A stretch of DNA of 64,000 nt, taken from Komagataeibacter xylinus (lineage in GTDB: Bacteria; Pseudomonadota; Alphaproteobacteria; Acetobacterales; Acetobacteraceae). The position numbers and the translations under genes were made by a program. Under the pieces are notes generated by a model that saw only the letters and a program-made list of their open reading frames with translations, was not told where the DNA came from and did no database searches. This document shows, piece by piece, positions 35,159 through 44,007 of the stretch (within the stretch, counting starts at the first letter, position 1; each line of letters starts with the position of its first letter). The DNA lies in contig NZ_CP041348.1 in NCBI RefSeq assembly GCF_009834365.1, positions 736,001 through 800,000 on the forward strand. Direction: 5' to 3'.

Positions 35159-37147
35159 TCACAGATCGAGGCCATCGGCAGGGTCCATCGTCGCCTGCCG
35201 CGCAACGGAACGAGCCTGCTGACGTATGGTGCGCGCCCTGACGGCATCGACATCCGGCTCGTCGTCGAGCACATCGAACTCCTGCACGCACGGATGCTCG
35301 GGTGGCGCGACATCCTCATGCTCCGGCAATTCCGGTTCGCGGCGAATACCGGCATTGGCCGAATCGCCATCAGCCCCATTACTGCGATCCGGTGCTGGCC
35401 CTTCTGATGGAGCGCCTACCTCCAGCGCCGACCAGTCATCGGACGGGAGCGCGGACGGGGGTTTCGTCCCGGCGGACGGGGGCGGCAGGACACGCTCCAT
35501 GAACCGCGCATCCTCGTAATAGCGCGCCTTCTTCGCGCGGACGGGGGCGACGCCCGCGACCAGCAGCAGTTCATCGGTCGGCGGAAGCTGCATCACCTCG
35601 CCGGGCGTGAGCAAAGGTCGTGCCGTTTCCTGCCGCGACACCATGAGATGCCCGAGCCAGGGCGATAGCCGGTGCCCGGCATAATTGGTGGAATCACGCA
35701 TCTCGGTCGCGGTGCCGAGCGCGTCCGACACCCGCCGGGCGGTGCGCTCGTCGTTGGTAGCAAACGCGACGCGGACATGGCAGTTGTCGAGAATGCTGTT
35801 GTTCGCGCCGTAAGCTTTTTCGATCTGGTTGAGGCTCTGCGCGATCAGAAAGGATTTGATCCCATAGCCCGCCATGAAGGCTAGCGCGCTCTCGAAGAAA
35901 TCGAGACGGCCGAGGGCGGGAAACTCATCGAGCATCAGTAGCAGCCGGTGCCGATGAGTGGACACATACAGATCCTCCGTCAGACGACGGCCGATCTGAT
36001 TGAGGATCAGACGGATCAGCGGCTTGGTGCGGGCGATGTCGGATGGTGGGACGACGAGATAGAGGCTGGCGGGCTGCTGGCCGGACACCAGATCCGCGAT
36101 GCGCCAGTCGCACCGTGCCGTCACCTTTGCAACTACGGGGTCGCGATACAGGCCGAGGAACGACATGGCGGTGGACAACACACCTGACCGCTCATTATCG
36201 CTCTTGTTCAGCAGCTCGCGCGCCGACGAAGCAATGACGGGATGCACGCCCGCCTTGCCGAGATGCTGCGTGGACATCATGGCACGTAGCGTCGCCTCCA
36301 CCGGCCGCTTAGGATCGGAGAGAAAATTGGCGACACCGGCCAGCGTCTTGTCCGGTTCGGCATAGAGGACATGCAGGATCGCACCCACCAGCAGGGAGTG
36401 CGAGGTCTTTTCCCAATGGTTCCGCCGGTCCAGAGCACCTTCGGGATCGACGAGGATATCGGCGATGTTCTGGACGTCCCGCACCTCCTTATCGCCACGC
36501 CGGACCTCCAGCAGCGGGTTGTAGGGCGAGGATGCCGGATCGGTCGGGTCAAACAGCAGCACGCGCCCGTGGCGCGCACGAAATCCGGCGGTCAACCCCC
36601 AGTTCTCTCCCTTGATGTCATGGACGATGGCCGAGCCCGGCCATGTCAGCAGCGTCGGCACGACCAGCCCGACACCTTTGCCCGAACGGGTCGGCGCAAA
36701 GCACAGGACATGCTCTGGACCATTATGCCGGAGATAGTCCCGATCCCATCGGCCCAGCACCACGCCGTCGGGGTCGAGCAGCCCTGCCTGCTTCACCTCG
36801 CCGGCCTCCGCCCAGCGGGCCGAGCCGTATGTGGCGACGTTGCGGGCCTCGCGCGCCCGTAGGATGGACAGGCCGATGGCCACGACGCTGCCGATAATTC
36901 CACCGGACGAGGCGATGTATCCGCCCGTCACGAAAATCGACGGCGCGTAGGCATCGTAGAAATACCACCACCAGAAGAAAGCTGGCGGATAGTAGAACGG
37001 CCAGCCTGCCACCATGAACCAGGGAGCGCCAAGCTGGGGCTGAAAACCCAGGCGCCAGGCCGTCCATTCCGTGGCACTCCAGATGGCGACGAAGACGATC
37101 AGCAGGACGAGGGCGACCGCCCCCCACAGGACACGGCTTCCGGGCAT
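35159..37147 (-). CDS. traG: type IV coupling protein TraG (VirD4-like)
   Basis: 662 residues; inner-membrane ATPase that delivers the relaxase-DNA complex to the channel. Two or three N-terminal helices (WGAVALVLLIVFVAIW, PFYYPPAFFWWWYF, GSVVAIGLSI) precede Walker A (APTRSGKGVGLVVPTLL, near residue 154) and Walker B (LLMLDEFPALGRLDF, near 404). The ATG at 37147 gives the usual start MPGSRVLWGAV; upstream in-frame sequence is not protein-like. The 5' end and leader of a second traG survive at 40900-41040. Confidence 0.94.
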   Translation of the reverse strand: MPGSRVLWGAVALVLLIVFVAIWSATEWTAWRLGFQPQLGAPWFMVAGWPFYYPPAFFWWWYFYDAYAPSIFVTGGYIASSGGIIGSVVAIGLSILRAREARNVATYGSARWAEAGEVKQAGLLDPDGVVLGRWDRDYLRHNGPEHVLCFAPTRSGKGVGLVVPTLLTWPGSAIVHDIKGENWGLTAGFRARHGRVLLFDPTDPASSPYNPLLEVRRGDKEVRDVQNIADILVDPEGALDRRNHWEKTSHSLLVGAILHVLYAEPDKTLAGVANFLSDPKRPVEATLRAMMSTQHLGKAGVHPVIASSARELLNKSDNERSGVLSTAMSFLGLYRDPVVAKVTARCDWRIADLVSGQQPASLYLVVPPSDIARTKPLIRLILNQIGRRLTEDLYVSTHRHRLLLMLDEFPALGRLDFFESALAFMAGYGIKSFLIAQSLNQIEKAYGANNSILDNCHVRVAFATNDERTARRVSDALGTATEMRDSTNYAGHRLSPWLGHLMVSRQETARPLLTPGEVMQLPPTDELLLVAGVAPVRAKKARYYEDARFMERVLPPPSAGTKPPSALPSDDWSALEVGAPSEGPAPDRSNGADGDSANAGIRREPELPEHEDVAPPEHPCVQEFDVLDDEPDVDAVRARTIRQQARSVARQATMDPADGLDL

Positions 37148-37265
37148 CGGGGCTCCAATCGGCTTGGGGAAATGAAACCGATCAGAGAAGGGGCGACCCA
37201 GCGGCAGGCAATATATAATGAGTCGCGATCGTACCACCGGATACCATGGCGAAGAAAAAGGACGG

Positions 37266-37562
37266 TCAGTGCCGGGTTGCACGGGCGTCGATCACGGCCC
37301 GTTCGAGAATCTTCCGATAACCGATTTTCGTCATCCATCGCGCACGGGCGAGATGGCTTTCCCAGCAGATGCGCGTGCGCTCTCCGTCCGCCGGATCGCG
37401 ATGCAGCACGATCCGCGCCACCTCCGCCCAGTCGGCCCGATCCGCCTCGGCATCAAGTAGGCGGAGATAGGTGATGAAATGCACTTCGTCATAGGTCGTG
37501 ATCTCCGGCACGGTCGGCGTCAGATCATCGACATCGGGGTCCAGTTCGGGTCTTGCTGTCAT
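37266..37562 (-). CDS. DUF2285-like small protein upstream of traG
   Basis: 98 residues: MTARPELDPDVDDLTPTVPE, then TYDEVHFITYLRLLDAEADRADWAEVARIVLHRDP and HLARARWMTKIGYRKIL. Proteins with this pattern are commonly annotated as DUF2285-type DNA-binding proteins in ICE backbones; I am confident of the pattern but less of the exact Pfam name. It is 118 nt upstream of traG in the same direction and divergent from an XRE regulator. Confidence 0.8.
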   Translation of the reverse strand: MTARPELDPDVDDLTPTVPEITTYDEVHFITYLRLLDAEADRADWAEVARIVLHRDPADGERTRICWESHLARARWMTKIGYRKILERAVIDARATRH

Positions 37563-37606
37563 CCGACAGCCCTCCAGCAGGATCGCAGTCAACCATATCC
37601 TAAAAT

Positions 37607-37631
37607 GGGATAATCCCAAATCAGGATTATC
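37607..37631. promoter_or_regulatory. candidate operator for the XRE regulators
   Basis: The symmetric site GGGATAATCCC (37607-37617) is followed 6 nt later by the related half-site GGATTATC. It lies between the divergent DUF2285-like and XRE genes, so it may control both. Confidence 0.45.
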
Positions 37632-37666
37632 GGAACGGCTCCCCTCCCCGTCGGAGAGCCGTTCCG
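37631..37666 (+). promoter_or_regulatory. hairpin directly before the XRE start codon
   Basis: Perfect 11-bp inverted repeat CGGAACGGCTC / GAGCCGTTCCG with a 14-nt loop, ending 1 nt before the ATG at 37668. As RNA it would hide the ribosome-binding region; as DNA it could be an operator. The half-site CGGAACG resembles the GGAACGATCGTTCC sites 300 bp downstream. Confidence 0.45.
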
Positions 37667-37667
37667 C

Positions 37668-37952
37668 ATGAAGAAATCCCTGCGCACACCCCGGCAGCTT
37701 TTGCTGCAATCGCTTCTTACAGAAGCGCGCAAAACCGGGGGTATGACGCAGGCGGAACTGGCCGCCGCACTCGGCAAGCCACAATCCTTCGTCGCCAAAT
37801 ATGAGAATGGCGAGCGACGAATCGATGTCATCGAGTTTGCTGACATAACAGCCGCCCTCGGCGTTTCCGGCGCTGATCTTCTCGTTCGTCTTGCACCTGG
37901 CGCAGAAAAGCCCCCGCCAGAGGGCGAGAATACCACGGGCCGGGACGAATAG
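37668..37952 (+). CDS. XRE-family HTH regulator 1
   Basis: 94 residues. The helix-turn-helix spans roughly 25-75: MTQAELAAALGKPQSFVAKYENGERRIDVIEFADITAALGV. The C-terminus is a short acidic tail. Single-domain phage-repressor-like protein, likely controlling excision or transfer genes of the element. It is followed by two tandem palindromes and a second XRE gene. Confidence 0.85.
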   Translation: MKKSLRTPRQLLLQSLLTEARKTGGMTQAELAAALGKPQSFVAKYENGERRIDVIEFADITAALGVSGADLLVRLAPGAEKPPPEGENTTGRDE

Positions 37953-37980
37953 GAACGATCATTCCTGGAACGATCGTTCC
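37952..37980. promoter_or_regulatory. two tandem palindromic operators between XRE genes
   Basis: GGAACGATCATTCC (37952-37965) and the perfect palindrome GGAACGATCGTTCC (37967-37980) are separated by a single base. Their centres are 15 bp apart, about one and a half helical turns. They lie 22 bp upstream of the second XRE start, fitting autoregulation. Confidence 0.6.
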
Positions 37981-38001
37981 GACACGGGTCTCGATGATGG
38001 C

Positions 38002-38226
38002 ATGGACCTCAAAGAGGTCATGGCGGTCAACCTGCGTCGGATGCGTCATGACAGGGATATGACGCAAGAGGAGCTGGCCGATCGCGCTGGCCTGAGCACC
38101 CGCTATGTCGGGGCGATCGAACGCGCGGACGTGTCGGCAAGCGTTACGATCCTGGGAAAGATTGCCGAGGCGCTGGGCGTGGAACCGGGTGTGTTATTGA
38201 AAACTGTCCCGGCCAGCCCGCGCTGA
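38002..38226 (+). CDS. XRE-family HTH regulator 2
   Basis: 74 residues, starting MDLKEVMAVNLRRMRHDRDM; the HTH is TQEELADRAGLSTRYVGAIERADVSASVTILGKIAEALGV. Proteins of this pattern are common near traG in these elements. The ATG at 38002 is chosen because it follows the palindromic operators; the frame is open further upstream into the previous gene, but that part is not protein-like. Confidence 0.85.
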   Translation: MDLKEVMAVNLRRMRHDRDMTQEELADRAGLSTRYVGAIERADVSASVTILGKIAEALGVEPGVLLKTVPASPR

Positions 38227-38249
38227 TCGGCTGAGGGTACAAGACGCCC

Positions 38250-38852
38250 TCAGTTCTTCCACGCGGTGCTATCCTTGACAACGACGGCGAACATATCCGC
38301 CAGTTCGGCCAGCGCAACGCGGCGCACGGTTTCGGCCGCGATCGTTCCGCCCAGCGGATCGGTAACATCGCGTGCGGCAATGGCGTCCGCCACCAGGGTC
38401 ACGCGCAGGCCGTACTCCTCCGCTGCCGCGCGGGCGGTGGTGGACACACAGACACCCACCGTATCACCGGCGATGATGACCTCGTTCCGACCCGTCTCCT
38501 TGATCCGGTCCGCGAGCCCGGTGCCGATAAACGCATTAGCGTGAGTCTTGAACAGAACCGTCTCCCCTTCTTGAGGCGCGACCTGGGGCAGGAAATCGCG
38601 ATACGGTCCATCGCTGGCGAAGGCAGGAGCGCCGGGTCCGGCGTCATGGGCGATATGGATGACCGGCATGCCCTTGCGACGCGCAAGGGCAAGAAGCCGC
38701 CCGGCCTCATCCGCCGCCGCATCGACATTGGCGAGCGGCACCCGCCCGTCGCGATATTCCCGCTGGATGTCGATCAGGATCAGCACCGACCGATCAAGCG
38801 GGGACGGACTGTCGTCGAGACCGTAGATCTGACGGAAGGTTTCAAGGGTCAT
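38250..38852 (-). CDS. isochorismatase-like cysteine hydrolase
   Basis: 200 residues. The catalytic triad is visible: Asp in VLILIDIQREY, Lys in VLFKTHANAF, and Cys in VIAGDTVGVCVSTTARAA. The family hydrolyses isochorismate, nicotinamide or other small amides; the substrate here cannot be told. The ATG at 38852 follows CAGGAGGAAAAC, a strong ribosome-binding site, which decides against a longer start. Cargo gene, convergent with XRE 2. Confidence 0.88.
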   Translation of the reverse strand: MTLETFRQIYGLDDSPSPLDRSVLILIDIQREYRDGRVPLANVDAAADEAGRLLALARRKGMPVIHIAHDAGPGAPAFASDGPYRDFLPQVAPQEGETVLFKTHANAFIGTGLADRIKETGRNEVIIAGDTVGVCVSTTARAAAEEYGLRVTLVADAIAARDVTDPLGGTIAAETVRRVALAELADMFAVVVKDSTAWKN

Positions 38853-39139
38853 TGAGGTTTTCCTCCTGGTGACAAGGAGTTCTAACGAATTGGGCATTTC
38901 ATAAACATGCGCCGCACGTTTCGTGACGTCCCGGTATCTTGACTGGAAACGATGATGGCATGGTTTGACCCTGCATGGTCAGACCGCTTATGCACTACGC
39001 CCGAACGCAGGTCGCGAAGCCGGTGGATGATCCCGATCGTGCTCCGGCGGCAAACAGCCAAAGCCTTATCCCGCTGACTTCGCGGGATAAGGACAATGCA
39101 CCTGCGGCATAGGCTGACCGCGATTTCTCGCGGCAGGCG

Positions 39140-39898
39140 TCAAACGGCGACGAAGCCGCCATCGACCAGAAGCTCTTCGCCGCCGACAAAGCTGCTGTCC
39201 TGTGACGCAAGGAAAAGCACGGCCTTGGCGATCTCGTCGGTTTGGGCGAGCCGACCGAAAGGAATGGCCTGCTGCATCCAGGCTTCGGCACCTTCGTTAT
39301 TGCCGAAATAGGTCTCCATCGCCGGTGTCAGCACCATGCCGGGCGACACCACATTGACGCGAATGCCCCGGCCCTTCAGATCAACTGTCCAACCGCGCGC
39401 AAGAGAACGGATCGCCGCTTTCGTCGCACTATAGATAGAGAGGTTCGGGAAACCTTTTACTGCCGCGCCGGAGCCCGCCAGAACGATGGCCCCGCCATCA
39501 GACATCAGCGGCAGCGCCTTTTGCACGGTGAAGACCATGCCTTTCACATTGATGTTAAAAAGGCGGTCGAAATGGGCCTCATCGATCTCGCCCAGAGCGG
39601 CCTGTTCGGAAATTCCGGCATTCGCAAAAACTACGTCGACCCGACCGTGATCACGGTTGATCTGCGCATAAAGCCGGTCAAGGTCTGCGGGATTAGACAC
39701 ATCACCCTGCACACCCGTTACGTTCCCGCCGGTTACTTCCTTGCCGATCTCGGTTACGGCAGCGTCAAGGCGGCTCTGGCTGCGCCCAATGATATAGACT
39801 TGGGCTCCTTCCTCGACGAAGGTCTTGGCTGTGGTAAGGCCGATACCGTCTGTACCACCTGTTACCACTACGACTCTGTCCGTGAATCGTTGCGACAT
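39140..39898 (-). CDS. SDR-family NAD(P)-dependent oxidoreductase (classical)
   Basis: 252 residues. Rossmann-fold dinucleotide site VVVTGGTDGIGLTTAK, structural NAG in VFANAGISEQAALGE, catalytic Ser near LAGSGAAVKG, and Tyr-Lys in YSATKAAIRSLARG. The ending FVGGEELLVDGG is typical. Substrate unknown. It is divergent from a TetR gene across a palindromic operator, so it is probably induced by the ligand of that regulator. Confidence 0.92.
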   Translation of the reverse strand: MSQRFTDRVVVVTGGTDGIGLTTAKTFVEEGAQVYIIGRSQSRLDAAVTEIGKEVTGGNVTGVQGDVSNPADLDRLYAQINRDHGRVDVVFANAGISEQAALGEIDEAHFDRLFNINVKGMVFTVQKALPLMSDGGAIVLAGSGAAVKGFPNLSIYSATKAAIRSLARGWTVDLKGRGIRVNVVSPGMVLTPAMETYFGNNEGAEAWMQQAIPFGRLAQTDEIAKAVLFLASQDSSFVGGEELLVDGGFVAV

Positions 39899-39911
39899 CT
39901 TTACGTCCTCA

Positions 39912-39962
39912 CATAAGTGGAGTGTTGTTCCACTTATGGATATGGATTACCGCTCCACTTAT
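39912..39962. promoter_or_regulatory. TetR operator array between SDR and tetR
   Basis: Perfect inverted repeat CATAAGTGGA (39912-39921) / TCCACTTATG (39929-39938) with a 7-nt spacer, plus a third half-site TCCACTTAT (39954-39962). It lies exactly between the divergent starts, where a repressor would block both promoters. Confidence 0.75.
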
Positions 39963-39978
39963 CAAGCGGGAAAGAGAT

Positions 39979-40548
39979 ATGCCGTTGACCGATGAAACGC
40001 CCTTGCGCGCGGACGCACAGCAAAACAGAGACAAGATCCTTGCTGCTGCCGAGGAGATTTTCCTCGAGAGGGGTGCGACCGTTTCGATGAACGAGGTCGC
40101 GAGGCACGCGGGCGTTGGTATAGGCACGCTTTACCGGCGTTTTGCGACACGGGAAGATCTGCTTGCTGCTGCCTACAGCGCACGTTTCGTCGCCTTTGCC
40201 GAGGAAATGCAGGCGCACGCAGAAAGGGCCGATTGTGTTTTGGCGCTGCGTGACTACCTTGAGCGACTTGTGCGCCACACGATCATCTATCGGGGTTTTG
40301 CGTCCTCGCTTGGCATCGTGTTGAAAACCGGCACGCCGGGATGTCTTGCCACCAGCAAAGTAGGCCAGCAGCTCTTACAGTCTGCACAAGATAGCGGTCG
40401 AGTGCGTTTGGACGTATCTTTCGAGGATGTGGTGTGCATTGCTACGGCGATCTCGCTTTGCGTGGAGCAGAATGGAAATTCACAATCGCGCATCGCAAAT
40501 CTTGTCGGCGTGTTCACGGGCGGTATCTTGACTGGCTTGCCAGAGTGA
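39979..40548 (+). CDS. TetR-family regulator of the divergent SDR
   Basis: 189 residues. N-terminal domain RDKILAAAEEIFLERGATVSMNEVARHAGVGIGTLYRRFATREDLLAA, with an all-helical ligand domain after it. The start MPLTDETPLRADAQQ at 39979 follows AAAGAGAT; upstream in-frame sequence runs through the operator and is not coding. Probably represses itself and the SDR. Confidence 0.88.
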   Translation: MPLTDETPLRADAQQNRDKILAAAEEIFLERGATVSMNEVARHAGVGIGTLYRRFATREDLLAAAYSARFVAFAEEMQAHAERADCVLALRDYLERLVRHTIIYRGFASSLGIVLKTGTPGCLATSKVGQQLLQSAQDSGRVRLDVSFEDVVCIATAISLCVEQNGNSQSRIANLVGVFTGGILTGLPE

Positions 40549-40580
40549 ACCGGTCTTTTTTCTATAAAGCGTCATCCAAT

Positions 40581-41000
40581 TCACGAACTTTCCATCGCCC
40601 GCCGCGCCTTGGCGAAGCCGCGATCCGTGGTCCATTCATCGGCACGGTGCCAGTTCTAACGGACGACGATGGCATCGGCCGGGATCGCGCGCAGCCGTTC
40701 TATGAATCGGCCCAGATGGAACGCGATTTGCGGATCAGTCGGCCGATAGTCGGCAACGGTCGCCGCGACGGTCTGCGCGTGGCCGAGCTTATCGACCTGC
40801 ACCACCCACGGCACGACGGTCCCGCGCGCAGATTGCCAGACAAGGGCGGTGGCGATCCGGCCGATAGGATAGGGAGCCGAAGGCCATATATCGCCAGTTC
40901 TTCGCCGGAACGCCACCCATTGCGCCGCCGCCCAGGTCCTGATCAGAACGATGATGAAGACGACAGTGATCTGACCCCAGAGTATTCGAATTCCACGCAT
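40581..41000 (-). pseudogene. scar of a second tra/trb operon (traG start - trbF middle - DUF2274 end)
   Basis: Three fragments lie in the same order and direction as the intact operon: a traG 5' end (41000, MRGIRILWGQITVVFIIVLI), a trbF middle (ALVWQSARGTVVPWVVQVDK...DYRPTDPQIAFHLGRF), and the DUF2274 tail (TDRGFAKARRAMESS, stop at 40581-40583). The leader upstream of the fragment (GGCTCCAAT...CCGATCAGA) also matches that of the intact traG. Roughly 11 kb of operon has been lost through internal deletions. The fragments differ enough from the intact genes to come from a related element rather than a recent duplication. Confidence 0.85.
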
Positions 41001-41167
41001 ACAGGCTCCAATTGGCAAAAGAGACGGAGCCGATCAGAAAATAGGCAATTTCGGGTCTGCATTAGTAAAGGCATTGCCGGAGAGCTGTAGGATACGATCG
41101 GCGGCAAATAGGACAGTGTGTCGCGGCACTATTCCGGCACTGAGGTGGTGGATTGGCTGCGATTCGC

Positions 41168-42124
41168 TCAGTGCATGTTCGTCGCGAGCGCGAGCAACTT
41201 GAGAAGTGCGGGCGCGCGATTGGACGGCGACCAGACAGCCGAAAATGGGATGGTTTCAGCCTCGTCCTGGATCGGGCGGAAAGCGACATTCGCCGTGCTG
41301 TCAGCTGCGCCTTCCTCGACGGAAAGCGAGATGCCGTGTCCGATCGCTACCATGGACAGCAGGGTGCTGCGCTCAACATCAAAACGCAGGATTGTTGGCG
41401 TCAGCCATTTTCCGGCCGCCCGCGCCACGATCATGTCGTCAACCTGCGGGCCAGTGCCGCTATGGCGGACGAGGAAAGTTTCGTCCGCAAGGTGACGCCA
41501 TTCCACACCCGATCGTGCCGCCAAAGGATGTTTGACCGGCAGCGCAACCATAAGGCGGTCGCGCCATATCACGCGGGAATTAAGGTCGGGGGTCTGATGG
41601 GTGCAGGCCATGAAGGCGACATCGAGCCTGCCTTCGCGGATCATGAATTGGGCGTCTCTCGCCGTTCCCTCGGTAACTTGTAGCCGGACTCCGGGATGGT
41701 CGATGTGGAACCGCTCCAATAGCCGGTCGAGAAAGCAGCCAGGGGTGAGCGCATGCACGCCGACGCGAAGTTCTCCGGCCTCGCCGCGCGCCTGCATCCC
41801 GGCGATCTTGATGGCGCGGTCGAGGATACCCATGCCCTCACCGACCTGATCGACGAAGCGGCGTCCGGCTTCAGTCAGGCGGACGCCGCGCGTGTTGCGG
41901 TCGAAGAGAACGATGCCAAGGTCTTCCTCCAACGCTTTTATCCGAGCGCTGACGCTCGATTGACTTGTGCCGAGCGCCAGCGCGGCACGATTGAAGCTGA
42001 GATACTCCGCAACGGCGAGCGCCTGGATCAGGGCGATCATAGGGACGCGGCTTCGGAGGATCGAAAAAGGAGATCCTATTTCGGGTTCTTTTCTCTGTCT
42101 CCTTCGCATGTCGTTCACCGCCAA
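41168..42124 (-). CDS. LysR-type transcriptional regulator
   Basis: Up to 318 residues. The HTH is SFNRAALALGTSQSSVSARIKALEEDLGIVLFDRNTRGVRLTEAGRRF; the C-terminal part is the usual ligand-binding fold. The start is uncertain: ATG 42040 (MIALIQALAVAEYLSF) would give a standard-length protein, while 42124 adds a basic N-terminal extension. The immediate neighbour downstream is the trb scar, so its target is unclear; the SDR at 42255-43016 on the same strand is one possibility. Confidence 0.85.
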   Translation of the reverse strand: MAVNDMRRRQRKEPEIGSPFSILRSRVPMIALIQALAVAEYLSFNRAALALGTSQSSVSARIKALEEDLGIVLFDRNTRGVRLTEAGRRFVDQVGEGMGILDRAIKIAGMQARGEAGELRVGVHALTPGCFLDRLLERFHIDHPGVRLQVTEGTARDAQFMIREGRLDVAFMACTHQTPDLNSRVIWRDRLMVALPVKHPLAARSGVEWRHLADETFLVRHSGTGPQVDDMIVARAAGKWLTPTILRFDVERSTLLSMVAIGHGISLSVEEGAADSTANVAFRPIQDEAETIPFSAVWSPSNRAPALLKLLALATNMH

Positions 42125-42254
42125 GTTGTAACGTCACGCTTCATCAGCGGTGGCGTAGCTCTTTAAAAAAGAGAGGCTGTAGCAACTACGAATGCAACGA
42201 CATCCAGCCGTCTCTCGACGCAGGCCAGGTCGTTACCGAAAAATGGGGAACCCA

Positions 42255-43016
42255 TCAGATTCGCATTCCGCCCGAAACCTCGATCCGCTGTGCATTTACC
42301 CAGCGGTTATCCTCCGACAGAAGCGAGGCGATCATCGGCCCTATGTCGTCAGGTTGCCCTGGGCGACCGAGAGCGGTCATGCCGGCAATAGCCTTGGCGA
42401 CGTCGGGATTGTCGCGCACCACACCGCCGCTGAAATCGGTCGCAATGGCGCCGGGTGCGACACAGTTCACGGCGATACGCCGTGCGCCCAGTTCGAACGC
42501 CATATATTTGGTCATCGTTTCGACGGCAGCCTTCATCGTGGCGTAGGCGGCGCGATTCGCCATGATGATCCGCGTCAGGCCCGATGAGATATTCACGATG
42601 CGACCACCATCCCTGATCAAGGGCGCAAGCTTCTGAGTGAGGAAGAAAACGCCCTTCACATGGATCCGATAGAGCGTATCGAATTCCTCTTCCTGCGCAT
42701 TCAGGAAAGCCATGCCGCTGGAATTGCCGGCATTGTTGACGAGGTAGTCGAATCTCTCGGCACCGAGGACTTGGAGTATCTGCTGGACACTGATGACGAA
42801 TGCGTCGAAGCTGCTGGTATCACCCGTGTCCAGATGAAGCGCCACAGCCTTGCCGCCAGCCTTCTCGATCAGGCTGACGACCTTATCAGCCTCCGTCTTG
42901 TTGGTGTTGTAGGTGAAGATCGAAGTAACGCCGCGACGGGCGAGCGCTTCGGCCGTGGAACGGCCCAGACCGCGGCTGCCGCCGGTAACCAGAGCGATGG
43001 GAACGTGATTTGTCAT
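42255..43016 (-). CDS. SDR-family oxidoreductase, 3-oxoacyl-reductase-like
   Basis: 253 residues. Cofactor motif ALVTGGSRGLGRSTAEALARRG, NAG in YLVNNAGNSSG, catalytic Ser in IVNISSGLTR and YxxxK in YATMKAAVETM. The ATG at 43016 is preceded by CAGGAGATCC. It is divergent from a LysR gene, the usual layout for local control. Substrate unknown. Confidence 0.9.
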   Translation of the reverse strand: MTNHVPIALVTGGSRGLGRSTAEALARRGVTSIFTYNTNKTEADKVVSLIEKAGGKAVALHLDTGDTSSFDAFVISVQQILQVLGAERFDYLVNNAGNSSGMAFLNAQEEEFDTLYRIHVKGVFFLTQKLAPLIRDGGRIVNISSGLTRIIMANRAAYATMKAAVETMTKYMAFELGARRIAVNCVAPGAIATDFSGGVVRDNPDVAKAIAGMTALGRPGQPDDIGPMIASLLSEDNRWVNAQRIEVSGGMRI

Positions 43017-43116
43017 AAGGATCTCCTGAGATGATGATCCCGATATAGCTTGCACGGTCCCAACGGATTAGATCGCGATTGCCGCCCATACTGTTTTGCC
43101 ATACAGAATAATCCTC

Positions 43117-44007
43117 ATGGATAGATTGTCCTCTATGGAATTATTCGTGCGGATCGTGGAGCGCGCCAGCTTCAGCGCGGCGGCCGCTGATATCGGTGTT
43201 TCACGCCCCGTCGCGACAGCAACCATCAAGGGGTTGGAGCGCCGGCTTGGCACACGCCTACTCCAGCGCACCACACGGCATGTCCAGCCGACTGTCGAGG
43301 GAGAAATATACTATCGCCGTTGCATGGCCATTCTCGCTGACATCGAAGATGCCGACAGAAGTGCGAGCGGCGCCGTGACTGGCCTGCTGCGGGTTGACGT
43401 GGCCGGCAACCTTGCGCGGACGATGCTGTTGCCGTCGCTGCCTGCTTTTTTAGCCCAGCATCCTTTACTCACGGTCCATCTCCGAGAAAGCGAGCGCTAT
43501 GTCGATCTGGTGCGTGAAGGTGTCGATTGCGTCGTCCGCAGTGGGCAGCTCTCCGACAGCGACATGATCGCACGACCTATAGGCGCCATGCGGGAAATCA
43601 CCTGCGCGAGTCCGGAATATCTGGCAAGGCATGGCATTCCGTTGTCGCCCGACGCCCTCGATGGTCACACGATGATCGGCTTCGTGTCATCGCGCACCGA
43701 CCGCGTTATGCCGCTGGAGTTCACGATGGACGGAAAGACCGTCGAGGTCGCGCTGCCTTCGCGCGTTCTGGTTTCCGGTGCGGACATGAATGCAGAGGCA
43801 GCACGCCTCGGACTTGGCTTGGCACAAGCACCGCGAAGTCGGTTCAAAGATGATCTTGCCTCAGGCGCTCTTGTAGAAGTTCTATCCGAGTTTACACCGC
43901 CAGAAACGCCTATTTCCGTGCTGTATCCCAGCAATCGTTATCTTTCTCAGCGGGTACGCGTGTTTGTCGATTGGCTTGTCGCCACGCTTAAACCTGAGTT
44001 CTCCTAA
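43117..44007 (+). CDS. LysR-type regulator divergent from an SDR gene
   Basis: 296 residues starting MDRLSSMELFVRIVERASFS; HTH SAAAADIGVSRPVATATIKGLERRLGTRLLQRTTRHVQPT. The inducer domain contains LPAFLAQHPLLTVHLRES and DLVREGVDCVVRSG, a subtype often paired with dehydrogenases. The ATG at 43117 is the normal family start. Its 3' end overlaps the convergent relaxase stop by 4 nt. Confidence 0.88.
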   Translation: MDRLSSMELFVRIVERASFSAAAADIGVSRPVATATIKGLERRLGTRLLQRTTRHVQPTVEGEIYYRRCMAILADIEDADRSASGAVTGLLRVDVAGNLARTMLLPSLPAFLAQHPLLTVHLRESERYVDLVREGVDCVVRSGQLSDSDMIARPIGAMREITCASPEYLARHGIPLSPDALDGHTMIGFVSSRTDRVMPLEFTMDGKTVEVALPSRVLVSGADMNAEAARLGLGLAQAPRSRFKDDLASGALVEVLSEFTPPETPISVLYPSNRYLSQRVRVFVDWLVATLKPEFS

